64,000 nucleotides of DNA from Pseudomonas sp. R28(2017). GTDB lineage: Bacteria; Pseudomonadota; Gammaproteobacteria; Pseudomonadales; Pseudomonadaceae. Below the pieces are notes generated by a model. That model saw nothing but the letters and a program-made list of their open reading frames with translations, had not been told where the DNA came from and searched no databases. Positions 23,676 to 34,230 of this stretch are shown here, piece after piece; the first letter of the stretch is position 1; each line of letters opens with the position of its first letter. The stretch is from contig NZ_NEHW01000001.1 in the NCBI RefSeq assembly GCF_002112505.1, forward strand, positions 124,001-188,000. Reading direction: 5' to 3'. The translations under genes and the position numbers were made by a program.

Positions 23676-24144
23676 GGGTCTGTTCTTTTTCCAGCAGTTT
23701 GGCGAGACGCTCGCGTTCTTCGACGGACAGTTGCGGTGCAGCCTGGGCCGCCGGGCCACGGCGACGGCGGACGATCACCGCCAGCACCACGAAGCCACCG
23801 GCAAGCAGGATGCCAGGGCCGAACCACAGCAACCAGGTGCGGCCACTGAGCGCCGGCTTGTAGCGCACGAAGTCGCCATAGCGGTCGACCATGAAGTCGA
23901 CGATCTGCTGGTTGCTCTTGCCTTCGCCAAGCATGCGGAAGATCTCGCGGCGCAGGTCGGCGGCGATCGGTGCGTTGGAATCGGCGATGTCCTGGTTCTG
24001 GCACTTGGGGCAGCGCAGTTCCTTGGTCAGCTGCTGGTAACGCTCGCGCTCGGCGTCGTCGCGGAACTGGTAGGTATCGATGGCCGCCTTGGCCACACCG
24101 GCCAGGCTCATGCCCAGCACGGCAGCTGCCAGCCAGCGCTTCAT
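23668..24144 (-). CDS. ccmH: cytochrome c maturation thioredoxin-like protein CcmH (CcmL)
   Basis: 158 residues from ATG 24144. A signal-like N-terminus is followed by the conserved [16 protein letters not shown] with the redox pair Cys45/Cys48, and one C-terminal membrane helix (about 105-123). It reduces the CxxCH thiols of apocytochrome c in the periplasm. The start lies in overlap with the end of ccmG (ATGA). Confidence 0.92.
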   Translation of the reverse strand: MKRWLAAAVLGMSLAGVAKAAIDTYQFRDDAERERYQQLTKELRCPKCQNQDIADSNAPIAADLRREIFRMLGEGKSNQQIVDFMVDRYGDFVRYKPALSGRTWLLWFGPGILLAGGFVVLAVIVRRRRGPAAQAAPQLSVEERERLAKLLEKEQTHD

Positions 24145-24677
24145 GGCTTGGCCTCGTCGACCAGGCCCTGGTACAGCGGCGCCAGTTGCTCGCGCCACAC
24201 CGTGGCATCGACGATGCCGACGTGCTTGTAGCGGATGATGCCCTTGGCGTCGATGAGGAAGGTTTCCGGCGCGCCATACACGCCCAGGTCCAGCCCCAGG
24301 CTGCCCTGCTCGTCACGGATATCCAGCTGGTACGGGTTGTGGAACTCGGCCAGCCACTTCTGCGCGGCAGCGTTGTCGTCCTTGTAGTTGATGCCGTGGA
24401 TCACCACGCCCTGCTGGGCCAACTGGTTCAGGTACGGGTGCTCGACCTTGCACGAAGGGCACCAGGTGGCCCACACGTTGACCAGTGCCGGCCGCCCCTG
24501 CAGGTCGGCCTGGGTCAGGTTGCGGTCACCCTGGGTCGAGGCCAGGGCGAACGTCGGGAACGGCTTGCCGATCATCGCCGACGGCAGCTCGTCGGGCTTG
24601 AGAAACAGCCCCTTGTAGAGGAAAACCGCCATCAGCAGAAACACCGCCAGTGGCACGACCATGATCCAACGCTTCAT
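24141..24677 (-). CDS. ccmG: thiol:disulfide interchange protein CcmG/DsbE
   Basis: 178 residues. An N-terminal membrane anchor (about 4-22) and a periplasmic thioredoxin fold with WATWCPSCKVEH (Cys73/Cys76), plus the GVYGAPETFLID cis-Pro loop. It passes electrons to CcmH and apocytochrome c. It overlaps ccmF by 4 bases and ccmH by 4. Confidence 0.93.
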   Translation of the reverse strand: MKRWIMVVPLAVFLLMAVFLYKGLFLKPDELPSAMIGKPFPTFALASTQGDRNLTQADLQGRPALVNVWATWCPSCKVEHPYLNQLAQQGVVIHGINYKDDNAAAQKWLAEFHNPYQLDIRDEQGSLGLDLGVYGAPETFLIDAKGIIRYKHVGIVDATVWREQLAPLYQGLVDEAKP

Positions 24678-26662
24678 GCAGCAGCTCCAGACACGCCCAG
24701 GGCCTCACGCACCCGGGTCTTGACCTTGACGCGATAGCGCCGGTCGAAGGCCGCCAGCAACCCACCCAGGCCGGTCAGCAGACCGCCCAGCCAGATCCAG
24801 CGGACATAAGGCTTGATATGCACGCGCACTGCCCAGGCGCCGTTCTCCAGCGGCTCGCCCAGGGCAACGTACAGGTCACGGGTGAAACCGGCGTCGATGC
24901 CGGCTTCGGTCATCATCGACTGCTGCACGGTGTACAGGCGCTTTTCCGGGTGCAGGGTGGTCACTTCACGGCCGTCGCGGGTGACCACGATAGTGCCCTT
25001 GTCGGAAATGAAGTTCGGCCCTTCGAAGTGCTTGGCGCCCTCGAACAGGAAGTGGTAACCGCCCAGCTCGACGCTTTCGCCCGGCGCCATGCGCAGGTCG
25101 CGCTCGGCGCTGTTGTTGCTCGACAGCACCACGCCCAGGGCACACACCGCCAGGCCCAGATGCGCCAGTTGCATGCCCCAGTAGCTGCGGGTCAAGCCAC
25201 GCACGCCCCTGGCCAGGCCTTTGTGGCGGGTCTTGTCGACGATGTCTCGCAGGCCACCGAGCACCACCCAGGCCGCCAGGGCGAAGGCGCTCAGCACCGG
25301 CCAGTCGAAGTCGTCGACCATGAAGCCGGCTACCGGCGCCAGCACCGCACTGCCGATCAGTACCGGGGTCATCATGCTGACCAGCCACTTGGCCGGGGTG
25401 TCTTTCCAGCGCACCACCACACCCAGGCTCAGCACCCCCATCAGCAGCGCCATCAACGGCAGGAACAGGGCGTCGAAGTAAGGCGGGCCAACCGACAGCT
25501 TGGCCCCGGTCAGGGCATCGAGCACCAGCGGGTAGAGCGTGCCGAGCAGGATCATCGAGGCCGCCACCACCAGCACCAGGTTGTTGGCCAGCAGCAGGGT
25601 TTCACGCGACCACAGGGCAAAGCCGACCTGGCTCTTGACCACTGGGGCGCGCAGGGCAAACAGGGTCAGCGAGCCGCCGACCACGAACAACAGGAAGATC
25701 AGGATGAACACGCCGCGCGCCGGGTCGGCCGCGAACGCGTGCACCGAGGTCAGCACGCCCGAGCGGACCAGGAAGGTGCCCAGCAGGCTCAGCGAGAACG
25801 CCGCGATCGCCAGCAGTACGGTCCAGCTCTTGAACACACCGCGTTTCTCCGTCACCGCCAGCGAGTGGATCAGCGCCGTGCCCACCAGCCAGGGCATGAA
25901 CGAGGCGTTTTCCACCGGGTCCCAGAACCACCAGCCACCCCAGCCCAGTTCGTAGTAGGCCCACCACGAGCCGAGGGTGATGCCGACGCCGAGGAAGGCC
26001 CAGGCGACGATGGTCCAGGGCCGCGACCAACGCGCCCAGGCTGCGTCCAGGCGCCCGCCGAGCAGTGCGGCGATGGCGAAGGCGAAAGCCACCGAGAAGC
26101 CCACATAGCCCATGTACAGCATCGGCGGGTGGACGATCAGGCCAAAGTCCTGCAACAGCGGGTTGAGGTCACGGCCGTCGGTCGGCACCTGCGGCAACAG
26201 GCGCTGGAACGGGTTGGAGGTGATGATCAGGAAGCTCAGGAAGCCAACGCTGATCATGCCCATCACCGCCAGCACACGGGCCAGCATCACCTGCGGCAGC
26301 TGCCGCGAGAAGATCGACACGGCGAAGGTCCAGCCACCGAGGATCAGCGCCCAGAGCAGCAGCGAGCCTTCGTGGGCGCCCCAGACCGCACTGAACTTGT
26401 AGTACCACGGCAAGGCGCTGTTGGAGTTGCTGGCCACGTAGGCGACCGAGAAGTTGTCGGTCATGAACGCGTGGGTCAGGCAGGCAAAGGCGAAGACCAG
26501 GAAGGTGAACTGGCCCCAGGCGGCCGGGCGCGCCAGGCTCATCCACAGGCTGTCACCGCGCCAGGCACCGAGCAGCGGAACCGTGGCCTGCACGGCGGCG
26601 AAGCAGATCGCCAGGATCATCGCCAGCTGGCCGAGTTCGGGGATCACCAGCGCCGCGTTCAT
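24674..26662 (-). CDS. ccmF: haem lyase subunit CcmF
   Basis: 662 residues with about 14-15 membrane helices. The tryptophan-rich [18 protein letters not shown] motif (WWD domain) lies in the first half, and conserved periplasmic histidines flank it. With CcmH and CcmI it ligates haem to apocytochrome c, taking haem from holo-CcmE. It overlaps both neighbours by 4 bases. Confidence 0.94.
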   Translation of the reverse strand: MNAALVIPELGQLAMILAICFAAVQATVPLLGAWRGDSLWMSLARPAAWGQFTFLVFAFACLTHAFMTDNFSVAYVASNSNSALPWYYKFSAVWGAHEGSLLLWALILGGWTFAVSIFSRQLPQVMLARVLAVMGMISVGFLSFLIITSNPFQRLLPQVPTDGRDLNPLLQDFGLIVHPPMLYMGYVGFSVAFAFAIAALLGGRLDAAWARWSRPWTIVAWAFLGVGITLGSWWAYYELGWGGWWFWDPVENASFMPWLVGTALIHSLAVTEKRGVFKSWTVLLAIAAFSLSLLGTFLVRSGVLTSVHAFAADPARGVFILIFLLFVVGGSLTLFALRAPVVKSQVGFALWSRETLLLANNLVLVVAASMILLGTLYPLVLDALTGAKLSVGPPYFDALFLPLMALLMGVLSLGVVVRWKDTPAKWLVSMMTPVLIGSAVLAPVAGFMVDDFDWPVLSAFALAAWVVLGGLRDIVDKTRHKGLARGVRGLTRSYWGMQLAHLGLAVCALGVVLSSNNSAERDLRMAPGESVELGGYHFLFEGAKHFEGPNFISDKGTIVVTRDGREVTTLHPEKRLYTVQQSMMTEAGIDAGFTRDLYVALGEPLENGAWAVRVHIKPYVRWIWLGGLLTGLGGLLAAFDRRYRVKVKTRVREALGVSGAAA

Positions 26663-27114
26663 GGCTTGGCCTCCGCGCCGCTGGCCGCCTGGCCGCTTTC
26701 CTTCAGGGCCTTGGTGACCTCAGGTGGCATGTACTTCTCGTCGTGCTTGGCCAGCACCTCATCGGCCACCACCACGCCATCGCCGTTGAGCTTGCCGAGG
26801 GCAACGATGCCCTGCCCTTCGCGGAACAGGTCCGGCAGGATGCCGCGGTAGGTGATCGGCACGGACTTGTTGAAGTCGGTGACCACGAAGCGCACGTCGA
26901 GCGAATCGGAGGACCGCTGCACCGAGCCCTTTTCGACCATGCCGCCGGCACGGATGCGCGTGTCCAGCGGCGCCTCGCCGTTGGCGATCTGGGTCGGGGT
27001 GTAGAACAGGTTGATGTTCTGCTGCAGGGCGCTCAAGGCAAAGCCGACGGCAACCGCAACCCCGGCCAGCAGGCCGAGGATCAGGAACAGGCGTTTCTTG
27101 CGCTGCGGATTCAC
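26659..27114 (-). CDS. ccmE: haem chaperone CcmE
   Basis: 151 residues. The GTG start (27114-27112) overlaps the ccmD stop as GTGA. A single N-terminal anchor (about 8-28) is followed by an OB-fold domain. The haem-binding [13 protein letters not shown] supplies the covalent His124 and Tyr128. It carries haem from CcmC to CcmF on the periplasmic side. Confidence 0.93.
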   Translation of the reverse strand: MNPQRKKRLFLILGLLAGVAVAVGFALSALQQNINLFYTPTQIANGEAPLDTRIRAGGMVEKGSVQRSSDSLDVRFVVTDFNKSVPITYRGILPDLFREGQGIVALGKLNGDGVVVADEVLAKHDEKYMPPEVTKALKESGQAASGAEAKP

Positions 27115-27287
27115 TGGTTGTTCTCCCGGCGCAAACGGCGCGCCTCATCTTGCAGGTAGCGACGGCGGGCCAGCACTGGTGCGGCGACATTCAGCGCCAG
27201 CACCGCCAGGCAGATGCCATAGGCCGACCAGACATACAGGGCGTGATGGCCCATGGCGAGAAAATCGCCGAAGGAAGCGAAACTCAT
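27111..27287 (-). CDS. ccmD: small haem exporter subunit CcmD
   Basis: 58 residues, [20 protein letters not shown] onward, with one membrane helix (about 15-37) and a basic, charged C-terminus ([18 protein letters not shown]). It helps release holo-CcmE from the CcmABC complex. Its start overlaps the ccmC stop by ATGA, and its stop overlaps the ccmE GTG. Confidence 0.92.
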   Translation of the reverse strand: MSFASFGDFLAMGHHALYVWSAYGICLAVLALNVAAPVLARRRYLQDEARRLRRENNQ

Positions 27288-28060
27288 CGTGCAGCCCTCC
27301 GCCCCAGGCTGTTCAACACTTCATCCTTGACCCAACTGGCGCGTGCCTCGCGCTTGAGCACCTCAAGGCGCATGCGCAGCAGCAGCACGGCACCGAAGAA
27401 GCAGTAGAAGCCCAACGCCGTGCACAGCAGCGGCAGCCACATTTCGGCCGGCATCGCCGGTTTTTCGGTGAGGGTGAAAGTGGCGCCCTGGTGCAAGGTG
27501 TTCCACCATTCTACCGAGTACTTGATGATCGGGATGTTGATCACGCCGACGATGGCCAGCACTGCGCAGGCCTTGGCCGCGCTGTCACGGTTGCTGATGG
27601 CCTGGCCCAGGGCAATGATGCCGAAGTACAGGAACAGCAGGATCAGCATCGACGTCAGCCGTGCGTCCCAGACCCACCAGCTGCCCCAGGTCGGCTTGCC
27701 CCAGATGGCCCCGGTGACCAGTGCCACGGCAGTCATCCAGGCGCCGATCGGCGCTGCGCATTGCAGGGCGACATCGGCCAGTTTCATCTTCCACACCAGC
27801 CCCACCGCGCCGGCCACGGCCAGCAGCACGTAGCAGGACTGCGCCAGCATCGCCGCCGGCACGTGGATATAGATGATGCGGAAGCTGTTGCCCTGCTGAT
27901 AGTCCTCGGGGGCGAACGCCAGGCCCCAGACCACGCCGGTGACCAGCAGCAGTACGGCAGAGATGGCCAGCCATGGCAGCATGCGGCCGCTGATGGCATA
28001 GAACCATTTCGGCGAACCCAGTTTGTGGAACCACGTCCAGCTCATTTTCATCAGGTACAT
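27284..28060 (-). CDS. ccmC: haem-handling membrane protein CcmC
   Basis: 258 residues with six membrane helices and the WWD motif [18 protein letters not shown]. It loads haem onto CcmE. Three in-frame ATGs occur at the 5' end (28060, 28051, 28045) and none has a strong ribosome site, so the first 0-5 residues are uncertain. It lies 34 bases after ccmB. Confidence 0.92.
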   Translation of the reverse strand: MYLMKMSWTWFHKLGSPKWFYAISGRMLPWLAISAVLLLVTGVVWGLAFAPEDYQQGNSFRIIYIHVPAAMLAQSCYVLLAVAGAVGLVWKMKLADVALQCAAPIGAWMTAVALVTGAIWGKPTWGSWWVWDARLTSMLILLFLYFGIIALGQAISNRDSAAKACAVLAIVGVINIPIIKYSVEWWNTLHQGATFTLTEKPAMPAEMWLPLLCTALGFYCFFGAVLLLRMRLEVLKREARASWVKDEVLNSLGRRAAR

Positions 28061-28094
28061 CCGGTATTAGCCGGGCTTGAGAGCCCGGGACTCG

Positions 28095-28763
28095 TTATTC
28101 GCCGACGCTGATCTTCAGGCCGGCCGCTATCGCAAAGGGTGCCAGGGTGACCGCCAGGGCCGTCAGGCTGGCGAGCCAGAGCAGATGGCCGGTGGCGGGC
28201 ATATTCTGCAACGCCGCCTGCAACGCACCACTGCCCAGGATCAATACAGGGATATACAACGGCAGAATCAGCAACGCCAGTAACAAACCACCGCGCTTGA
28301 GGCCGACCGTCAGCGCAGCACCGACCGCCCCCAGCAAGCTCAATATCGGCGTGCCCAGCAGCAGCGAACCGAGCAGCACCGGCAGGCAGTGGCTCGGCAA
28401 CCCCAGCATCAGCGCCAGCAATGGCGCCAACAATACCAGCGCCAGCCCGGAAAAGATCCAGTGCGCCAGCACCTTGGCCAGCACCAGCATGGCCAGCGGG
28501 TGCGGTGACAGCACCCACTGCTCCAGCGAGCCGTCCTCGAAATCGCTGCGGAACAGCCCATCCAGTGACAACAGCACGGCAAGCAAGGCCGCGACCCAGA
28601 CCAGCCCAGGCGACAAGGTTTGCAACAATTGGCTTTCCGGGCCAACCGCCAGCGGGAACAGCGCCACGACGATGGCGAAGAACACCAGCGGGTTGGCCAG
28701 CTCGGCTGGGCGACGGAACAACAGGCGCGCTTCGCGGCGCAGCAACAGGATGAATACGCTCAT
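28095..28763 (-). CDS. ccmB: haem ABC exporter membrane subunit CcmB
   Basis: 222 residues from ATG 28763 ([20 protein letters not shown]), with six membrane helices, the usual CcmB length. It forms the CcmAB ABC unit that powers release of haem-loaded CcmE. It overlaps ccmA by ATGA. Confidence 0.92.
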   Translation of the reverse strand: MSVFILLLRREARLLFRRPAELANPLVFFAIVVALFPLAVGPESQLLQTLSPGLVWVAALLAVLLSLDGLFRSDFEDGSLEQWVLSPHPLAMLVLAKVLAHWIFSGLALVLLAPLLALMLGLPSHCLPVLLGSLLLGTPILSLLGAVGAALTVGLKRGGLLLALLILPLYIPVLILGSGALQAALQNMPATGHLLWLASLTALAVTLAPFAIAAGLKISVGE

Positions 28764-29392
28764 GCCGCCCATTGCCCCAGGTTCAGTTCGCGGTACCCGG
28801 ACGGCTTGCGTTCGAGGCTGTGGTGCGTGGTCAGCACCACCGTGCCGCCCTGTTCGCAGTGGGCGGCCAGGTGCGCTTCGAGCTGGGCCACCCCCTGCTT
28901 GTCGAGGGCAGTGAAGGGTTCGTCGAGGATCCACAGCGGCGGGCTTGCCAGGTGCAGCCGGGCCAGGGCCACCCGGCGCTGCTGGCCGGCGGACAGCGTA
29001 TGACAAGGGATGTCTTCGAAACCGCGCAGGCCGACCGCCGCCAGCGCCGCCCAGATCGCTTCGGCGCTAGCCGGCTGGTGCAGGGCGCAGAGCCAGGTGA
29101 GGTTCTCCTCGGCGGTGAGCAGGTCCTTGATGCCAGCGGCGTGGCCGATCCATAGCAGGATGCTGGCCAAGGCATGGCGCTGCTCGTTCAGCGGCTGGCC
29201 AGCCAGCAGGATCTGCCCGGCAGTCGGCTGCATCAGCCCGGCCAACAGGCGCAGCAGGCTGGTCTTGCCGCTGCCGTTGGGGCCACTGATCTGCAGCATG
29301 TCGCCGGGGCGCAGCTCGAAATCGAGGTGCTCGAACAACAGGCGCCAGTCGCGCTCGCAGGCCAGGCCCACGGCTTGGAGGTGAAGGGTCAC
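28760..29392 (-). CDS. ccmA: haem ABC exporter ATPase CcmA
   Basis: 210 residues. Walker A GPNGSGKT (37-44), signature [14 protein letters not shown], Walker [13 protein letters not shown] and a downstream LTTHH switch histidine. First gene of the ccm operon, divergent from the FliK-like gene with 132 bases between. Confidence 0.93.
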   Translation of the reverse strand: MTLHLQAVGLACERDWRLLFEHLDFELRPGDMLQISGPNGSGKTSLLRLLAGLMQPTAGQILLAGQPLNEQRHALASILLWIGHAAGIKDLLTAEENLTWLCALHQPASAEAIWAALAAVGLRGFEDIPCHTLSAGQQRRVALARLHLASPPLWILDEPFTALDKQGVAQLEAHLAAHCEQGGTVVLTTHHSLERKPSGYRELNLGQWAA

Positions 29393-29524
29393 GGATTCGC
29401 CTTATCTATATGCTTCTCAAGTCGCCCACCTGGCTGCCGTTATACTGGCAGTGACAGGCGGCAGGCATTATTACATGTGCTGCCACGCTGCCAAGAGGGC
29501 GGGCTCCACAGGTTGTATACAATC

Positions 29525-31081
29525 ATGACTGAAATCAATAGTCTCGGTGCACAAACCGCGATCAATCCGCAGGCGATCAAGGCCCAGCTGACCGGTGAGC
29601 TGCTCAACCTGACCCAGGCCCAACCCGGCCTGCTCAAGCCAGGTGAAACCGCCCAGGCCGAAGTGCTGACGCTGCGCCAGAGCGGCAGTACCTTCCAGTT
29701 GGTGCTGCAGGTGATCCAGGCCAATGGCAGCCAGACCCAGGTCCAGGCCAGTGCCAACCAGCCGATTCCACCGGGCAGCCAGCTCACCGTCAGCCAGCCT
29801 GAGAGCAACCGCCTGGCCGTGATGCTGCAACAGGCCAGCGCCAGCAACGTCGCCACCCTCACCCAGCTCGACACCAGCAAGGTGCCGGTCGGTACCCTGC
29901 TGCAGGGCAAGGTGCTGACCAATCAGGCGCTGCCCCAGGCGGCAGGCGCAGCGGCCAGCTTCCGCTCGTTGGTCAGCCTGCTCAATACCGCCCAGGCCGG
30001 CGCCACGCTGACCATCGACAGCCCGCGCCCGCTGCCGATCGGCAGCCTGCTCAGCGCCCTGGTGCAAGGCGACCAGTCGCTGCGCTTCGTGCCCCTGAGC
30101 GGTCGCCAGGAACAGCTGAACATCGCCCAGCAATTGCTCACCCAGCAAGGCCGCCAGGCCTCCCTGCCCGGCCTGCTCAGCGCCCTGCAGCAAATTGCCA
30201 GCAGCCCTGCCAGCGAGGGCGAGTTGCGCAGTATCGCCAGCACGCTGCTGGCCAGCCTGCCAGACGCCCGCCAGCTGAGCGACGGCAAGGCCGTGGCCCA
30301 GGCGCTGAACAACAGCGGTGCCTTTCTCGAAGCGAAGCTGCTGGGCGGGCTGGGTGCCAACGTGGCCACCGACCTCAAGGCACAGCTGGTCAGGCTGGTG
30401 GCCCAGGCCACACTCAGTGCTCCGGCCAGCCCGGTGATCGCTTCCACCAGCCTGGCCCAGGCATTGCCAGCCCTGGCGCGCGGCGCGCTGGGCATGCTCG
30501 ACCGGGTCACCCCCCGATCGCCGCCAGGCGCATTTCCGCTGCCCTCGCGGTTGTTGCAGGCGATGGAAAACGAAGGTGACCTGCAGCAGTTGCTGCGCCT
30601 GGCCGCCGCCGCCATCTCGCGCCTGCAGAGTCATGCCCTGAGCAGCCTGCAGCAGTCCGGCACGCTGGACAACGGCAACCTGCAGACCACCTGGCAGGCC
30701 GAGATCCCGGTGCGCCACGGCCAGGAATTCATCCCCCTGCAAGTGAAGCTGCAGCGCGAGGAAACCCCGGAACAGCAGGCCGAGCGCCAGCACGAGCAGC
30801 AAGACCCGCAGCAAGCGCTGTGGCGCATCGAGCTGGCCTTCGACCTCGCCCCGCTGGGCCCGCTGCAGGTTCAGGCGCAACTGGTCCAGGGCCGCTTGTC
30901 CGGCCAGTTGTGGGCCGAACATGAACCGACCGCGCGGCTGATCGACAGCCAGCTCGGCGAACTGCGCGAACGCCTGCTGGCCCGTGGCCTGGAGGTCGGC
31001 GACCTGGAATGCCACCCCGGCATCCCGCCACAGGGCCCGCGCACGCGGGTGGAACAACGCTGGGTGGATGAAACCGCATGA
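29525..31081 (+). CDS. second FliK-like hook-length control family protein
   Basis: 518 residues from ATG 29525 (MTEINSLGAQTAINPQAIKA). Long Gln/Ala/Leu-rich middle, and a C-terminal FliK-type domain (about 400-500: LAFDLAPLGPLQVQAQLVQG). It is distinct from the true FliK at 54189-55496. Its stop overlaps the start of the FlhB-paralogue gene by ATGA, so the two probably act together, as FliK with FlhB do in switching export specificity. A TTGTATACAA palindrome lies two bases before the ATG and no good ribosome site is seen. Confidence 0.8.
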   Translation: MTEINSLGAQTAINPQAIKAQLTGELLNLTQAQPGLLKPGETAQAEVLTLRQSGSTFQLVLQVIQANGSQTQVQASANQPIPPGSQLTVSQPESNRLAVMLQQASASNVATLTQLDTSKVPVGTLLQGKVLTNQALPQAAGAAASFRSLVSLLNTAQAGATLTIDSPRPLPIGSLLSALVQGDQSLRFVPLSGRQEQLNIAQQLLTQQGRQASLPGLLSALQQIASSPASEGELRSIASTLLASLPDARQLSDGKAVAQALNNSGAFLEAKLLGGLGANVATDLKAQLVRLVAQATLSAPASPVIASTSLAQALPALARGALGMLDRVTPRSPPGAFPLPSRLLQAMENEGDLQQLLRLAAAAISRLQSHALSSLQQSGTLDNGNLQTTWQAEIPVRHGQEFIPLQVKLQREETPEQQAERQHEQQDPQQALWRIELAFDLAPLGPLQVQAQLVQGRLSGQLWAEHEPTARLIDSQLGELRERLLARGLEVGDLECHPGIPPQGPRTRVEQRWVDETA

Positions 31082-31419
31082 CCGACAAGCAACCCCGCCA
31101 GGCGATCGCGCTCAACTACGACGGCCAGCAAGCCCCGACCTTGACCGCCAAAGGTGATGACGAACTGGCCGAGGCGATTCTGGCCCTGGCCCGTGAACAT
31201 GAGGTGCCGATCTACGAGAACGCCGAACTGGTACGCCTGCTGGCACGCCTGGAGCTGGGCGAGCAGATCCCGCCGGCGCTGTACCTGACAATTGCCGAAA
31301 TCATTGCCTTTGCCTGGCAGTTGCGGGGCAAGGTGCCCGTCGGCTTCAACGACGAACCCGCTGCACCGCGGGATATCACGCCACAGCCGCCGTTGTTGCC
31401 TCAGCCTGGGCAGCGCTAA
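31078..31419 (+). CDS. FlhB C-terminal-domain paralogue (FlhX-like)
   Basis: 113 residues resembling only the cytoplasmic C-terminal domain of FlhB/EscU-type export gate proteins: AIALNYDGQQAPTLTAKGDD, then IYENAELVRLLARLELGEQIP and LYLTIAEIIAFAWQ. The NPTH autocleavage motif of full FlhB is absent (the region reads NYDGQQAP), matching the part after the cleavage site. Such proteins can partly replace the FlhB C-terminal domain in export. Translationally coupled to the FliK-like gene. Confidence 0.85.
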   Translation: MTDKQPRQAIALNYDGQQAPTLTAKGDDELAEAILALAREHEVPIYENAELVRLLARLELGEQIPPALYLTIAEIIAFAWQLRGKVPVGFNDEPAAPRDITPQPPLLPQPGQR

Positions 31420-31485
31420 TTATCTACCGCCACTGTCAGCACTGACCGTTCAGCCTTGCCGCTTCCTCACAGCAAGGTGAACCCC

Positions 31486-34194
31486 ATGTCCACGCGCCAC
31501 ATCAATGCTGCAGGCATACAGTACGTCCGCACCCACCTCAGCCACGTCCCCCGCCCCGACCACGCGGCGAGCCAGGCTATCCGGCAATGGCTCCTGCAAC
31601 AGGGCCATGATGTCGACCCGCAGCAGATCGACGTCGTCACGCTGCATTACCGCCCCGAGAGCTCCGGCGGCAATCTGCTGGTGGTCACGCAAAGCATGAG
31701 CCTGCCCCAGGCGGTACTGAGCAACTGGCAGGGGGAATCCGCCAACGACCTGCTCGGCGACCTATTTAACGCCCCTTGGGCCGGGCACCTGCCCGAAGGC
31801 CCGCTGCGGCTGGTCGAAACCCTGCCGGCACCGCCCTTCAACCCCTATGGCGCCCCCTACGCGGTGTTCAACGGGCTGTTCCGCCGGACCACGCCGCAAC
31901 GCTATGACGCCTCCACCCACCTGCCGGTAGCAGCCGAAGCCTTCCAGCGCTTCATCCACGACCTGGACTTCCACACCCCCTTCAAAGCCCAACTGGATCG
32001 CTACTGGAACCAGCACCTGCAGGGCCATTGCCTGGCCAGCAGGCTCAACTTCATCGCGGCCTGCAACAAGCAGGTCAGCGAAGGCAGCCTCAGCGAGCCC
32101 GCCAGGAAGCTGGCGTGGCAAGCCGCCGGGCTGATGCCCGGTGCCGACAAGCTGCGGCTCAGCACGCTGAACATCTATGGCTATGCGGCGACCGACCTGC
32201 TGTACCTGAACGACCCCAGCAGCGACCTGACCTTGCTGTACCTGCCTGGCAACAGTTCACCCCTGCTGGAGTTCGCCAGCGAAATGCTGCTCAAGGACTG
32301 GATTGGCCTGCAGTGCAAGGACCCGGCCAGGCGCCAGGCCCTGAAATTGCACTTTCGCCTCGCCGACCGCCCGCAAGGCCTCGACTTCAGTGGCCTGGAT
32401 ACCGCGCTCGAGGGCCTGGCCGATTACCCGAACAGCCACCGCTTGCCACCCGAACATGGCTATTTCAACGACGACGGCACCTGGCCGCCACGCACCTTTG
32501 TCAATTACCGCCCTGGCAAATACAACCCTCGAATCGACGGTGACCTGTTCCAGGCACTGGCCGAACGACAGCGCCAGCGCAGCTACGACGATGCCGACTT
32601 CCTGATCACCCGCGACAGCCAGGTCAGCAAGGCTCGCTGGCTGGGCTACCTGAGCACGACGCTGAACCTGCTGGCGCCGCTGTGCCTGGTGGTGCCGGGC
32701 CTGGCCCCCCTGCTGGCGGCGGGCGGTATCGTGCAACTGGGGCTGGGGCTGGACCAGGTGATCAATGGCAGGTCGCTGGCGCAGCAGCAGGCGGGGGTCG
32801 GCAACATTACCTGGGGCCTGTTCAACGCGGCGCCGCTGGCCCTCACTGGCGTCACCAGGGCCAAGGCACTGTTCGCGTTCAAACGCGATGGCTTCGTCCT
32901 GCCGAAACGGCTCAACGAGCAGATCGGCTACCCCTTGAGCCCGGTCACGGCACCCCGGTTTCCGGAACCCGAAGGTGTCAGCTACTTTCACTTCCCCGAG
33001 CCCGTCGAACCGCTACCGGAATGCGACCAGGCCGTCGCCGCCGGGGTGATCCGCACACCGCGCTACGACGGTGACCTGGACAACCTCGATGCGAGTATCG
33101 GTGGCTACAACGTGCGCATGGTCTACGACGTCCAGCGGGATGTGTTCATCAGCGAAGACGACCTCAACGAGGTCGAGCCGCTCGGCTACCTGGCAACACC
33201 CGCCAGCAAGGACCTGATCCCCGCCCCCGCCTCCCGCACCGTCACCCCGGCCATGCGCACGCGCAGCCTGCGCGCGCTGGGCGTCGACCTGCCGCTGCCG
33301 GTGAATATCCCGACCCAAGCCCCCAGCAGTTTCCCGATACCCAGAAAGATCTCCTGCCTTTGGGTAGGTGACAAGGTCATCAGCAGTGAACTGCTGACCA
33401 ACCTGGGCAGCAATGCGGCCCGGCTCAAGGACAGCGAATATGCCATGCGCCTGTTCCTCTCCAAGGCCGACCCGCACGTCTACGCCGAGAACCTGCGCCT
33501 GCTGGCCGAACATGCCGCGGGGCTGCAGGTGCTGCCGCTGGAGGAGCAAGCGTTTTTCCGGGCCTTTCGCCAGAGCAGGTACTACGCACAGTACGACGCC
33601 GCCCTGGAGGGCAACGGCGGCATCGCCACCAACTACGCCTCGGCATCGGATGTGCTGCGTTATCCAATGCTGCACCACGAGGGCGGCTTGTACATGGATG
33701 TCGACGACACGCTGCTAGCCGATGGCGAAACCATCGACCAGGTCGAGCTGCGCACCCCAGCCGATGGCCTGCTGCTGGCGCCGCCGATGTCCAATGAAAA
33801 GCTGGCAATGAACTGTCTGTACAACACCAGCATGATCGGCAGCCACGCCGGCAACCCCACGCTGGAAGCGATTGCCGACGAAATGTTGGCGCGTTACCAG
33901 ACCAACCGGGACTTCTATGACAGCAAGCCCAGCCTGGCCGAGGACCCGGCGAACTTCTACCGCTACGCCGGGCGCCTGAGCCAGCTCACCGGCCCAGCCC
34001 TGCTCAGCGACGTGGTCGACCGCCAGCTGCCGGCACTGGGCACCTTGCGCCAGATCGTCAACCTCTACGCCATGCCGCGGATCAACGCCTATCAGTTCGT
34101 CGACCTGCCCCGCGCCCAGGAGGCCATGCACACGCTATTGCCCTTCAACCGCTTCGCCAAGGTCGGCGGCTATCACTCCTGGAGCAGCACCTGA
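31486..34194 (+). CDS. large toxin-like protein with a TcdA/TcdB-type glycosyltransferase domain
   Basis: 902 residues from ATG 31486 with AAGGTGA ahead. The N-terminal ~380 residues resemble the dermonecrotic-toxin-like (DUF6543-type) region common in large Pseudomonas toxins. A hydrophobic hairpin follows (about 389-425: LNLLAPLCLVVPGLAPLLAA). The C-terminal ~290 residues carry a clostridial-toxin-like glycosyltransferase: CLWVGD with Trp626, then ASDVLRYPML with Asp722/Arg725, GGLYMDVDDTLL with the Asp738-x-Asp740 metal/sugar-nucleotide motif, and a terminal YHSW with Trp899. These match key TcdB residues in order. No signal peptide is visible. The plus-strand neighbours are the FlhX-like gene upstream and flagellar/chemotaxis genes downstream. 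Target and export route unknown. Confidence 0.75.
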   Translation: MSTRHINAAGIQYVRTHLSHVPRPDHAASQAIRQWLLQQGHDVDPQQIDVVTLHYRPESSGGNLLVVTQSMSLPQAVLSNWQGESANDLLGDLFNAPWAGHLPEGPLRLVETLPAPPFNPYGAPYAVFNGLFRRTTPQRYDASTHLPVAAEAFQRFIHDLDFHTPFKAQLDRYWNQHLQGHCLASRLNFIAACNKQVSEGSLSEPARKLAWQAAGLMPGADKLRLSTLNIYGYAATDLLYLNDPSSDLTLLYLPGNSSPLLEFASEMLLKDWIGLQCKDPARRQALKLHFRLADRPQGLDFSGLDTALEGLADYPNSHRLPPEHGYFNDDGTWPPRTFVNYRPGKYNPRIDGDLFQALAERQRQRSYDDADFLITRDSQVSKARWLGYLSTTLNLLAPLCLVVPGLAPLLAAGGIVQLGLGLDQVINGRSLAQQQAGVGNITWGLFNAAPLALTGVTRAKALFAFKRDGFVLPKRLNEQIGYPLSPVTAPRFPEPEGVSYFHFPEPVEPLPECDQAVAAGVIRTPRYDGDLDNLDASIGGYNVRMVYDVQRDVFISEDDLNEVEPLGYLATPASKDLIPAPASRTVTPAMRTRSLRALGVDLPLPVNIPTQAPSSFPIPRKISCLWVGDKVISSELLTNLGSNAARLKDSEYAMRLFLSKADPHVYAENLRLLAEHAAGLQVLPLEEQAFFRAFRQSRYYAQYDAALEGNGGIATNYASASDVLRYPMLHHEGGLYMDVDDTLLADGETIDQVELRTPADGLLLAPPMSNEKLAMNCLYNTSMIGSHAGNPTLEAIADEMLARYQTNRDFYDSKPSLAEDPANFYRYAGRLSQLTGPALLSDVVDRQLPALGTLRQIVNLYAMPRINAYQFVDLPRAQEAMHTLLPFNRFAKVGGYHSWSST

Positions 34195-34230
34195 GCCTGC
34201 TGCCGGGCGGGGCCAGTGCAATTGGCGGCG

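Noticed and set aside
29513..29522. TTGTATACAA palindrome before the FliK-like gene, identical to 441-450, as a shared operator
   Set aside because: A 10-base palindrome alone is weak evidence and the genes have no functional link; kept only as a note in the gene entry.
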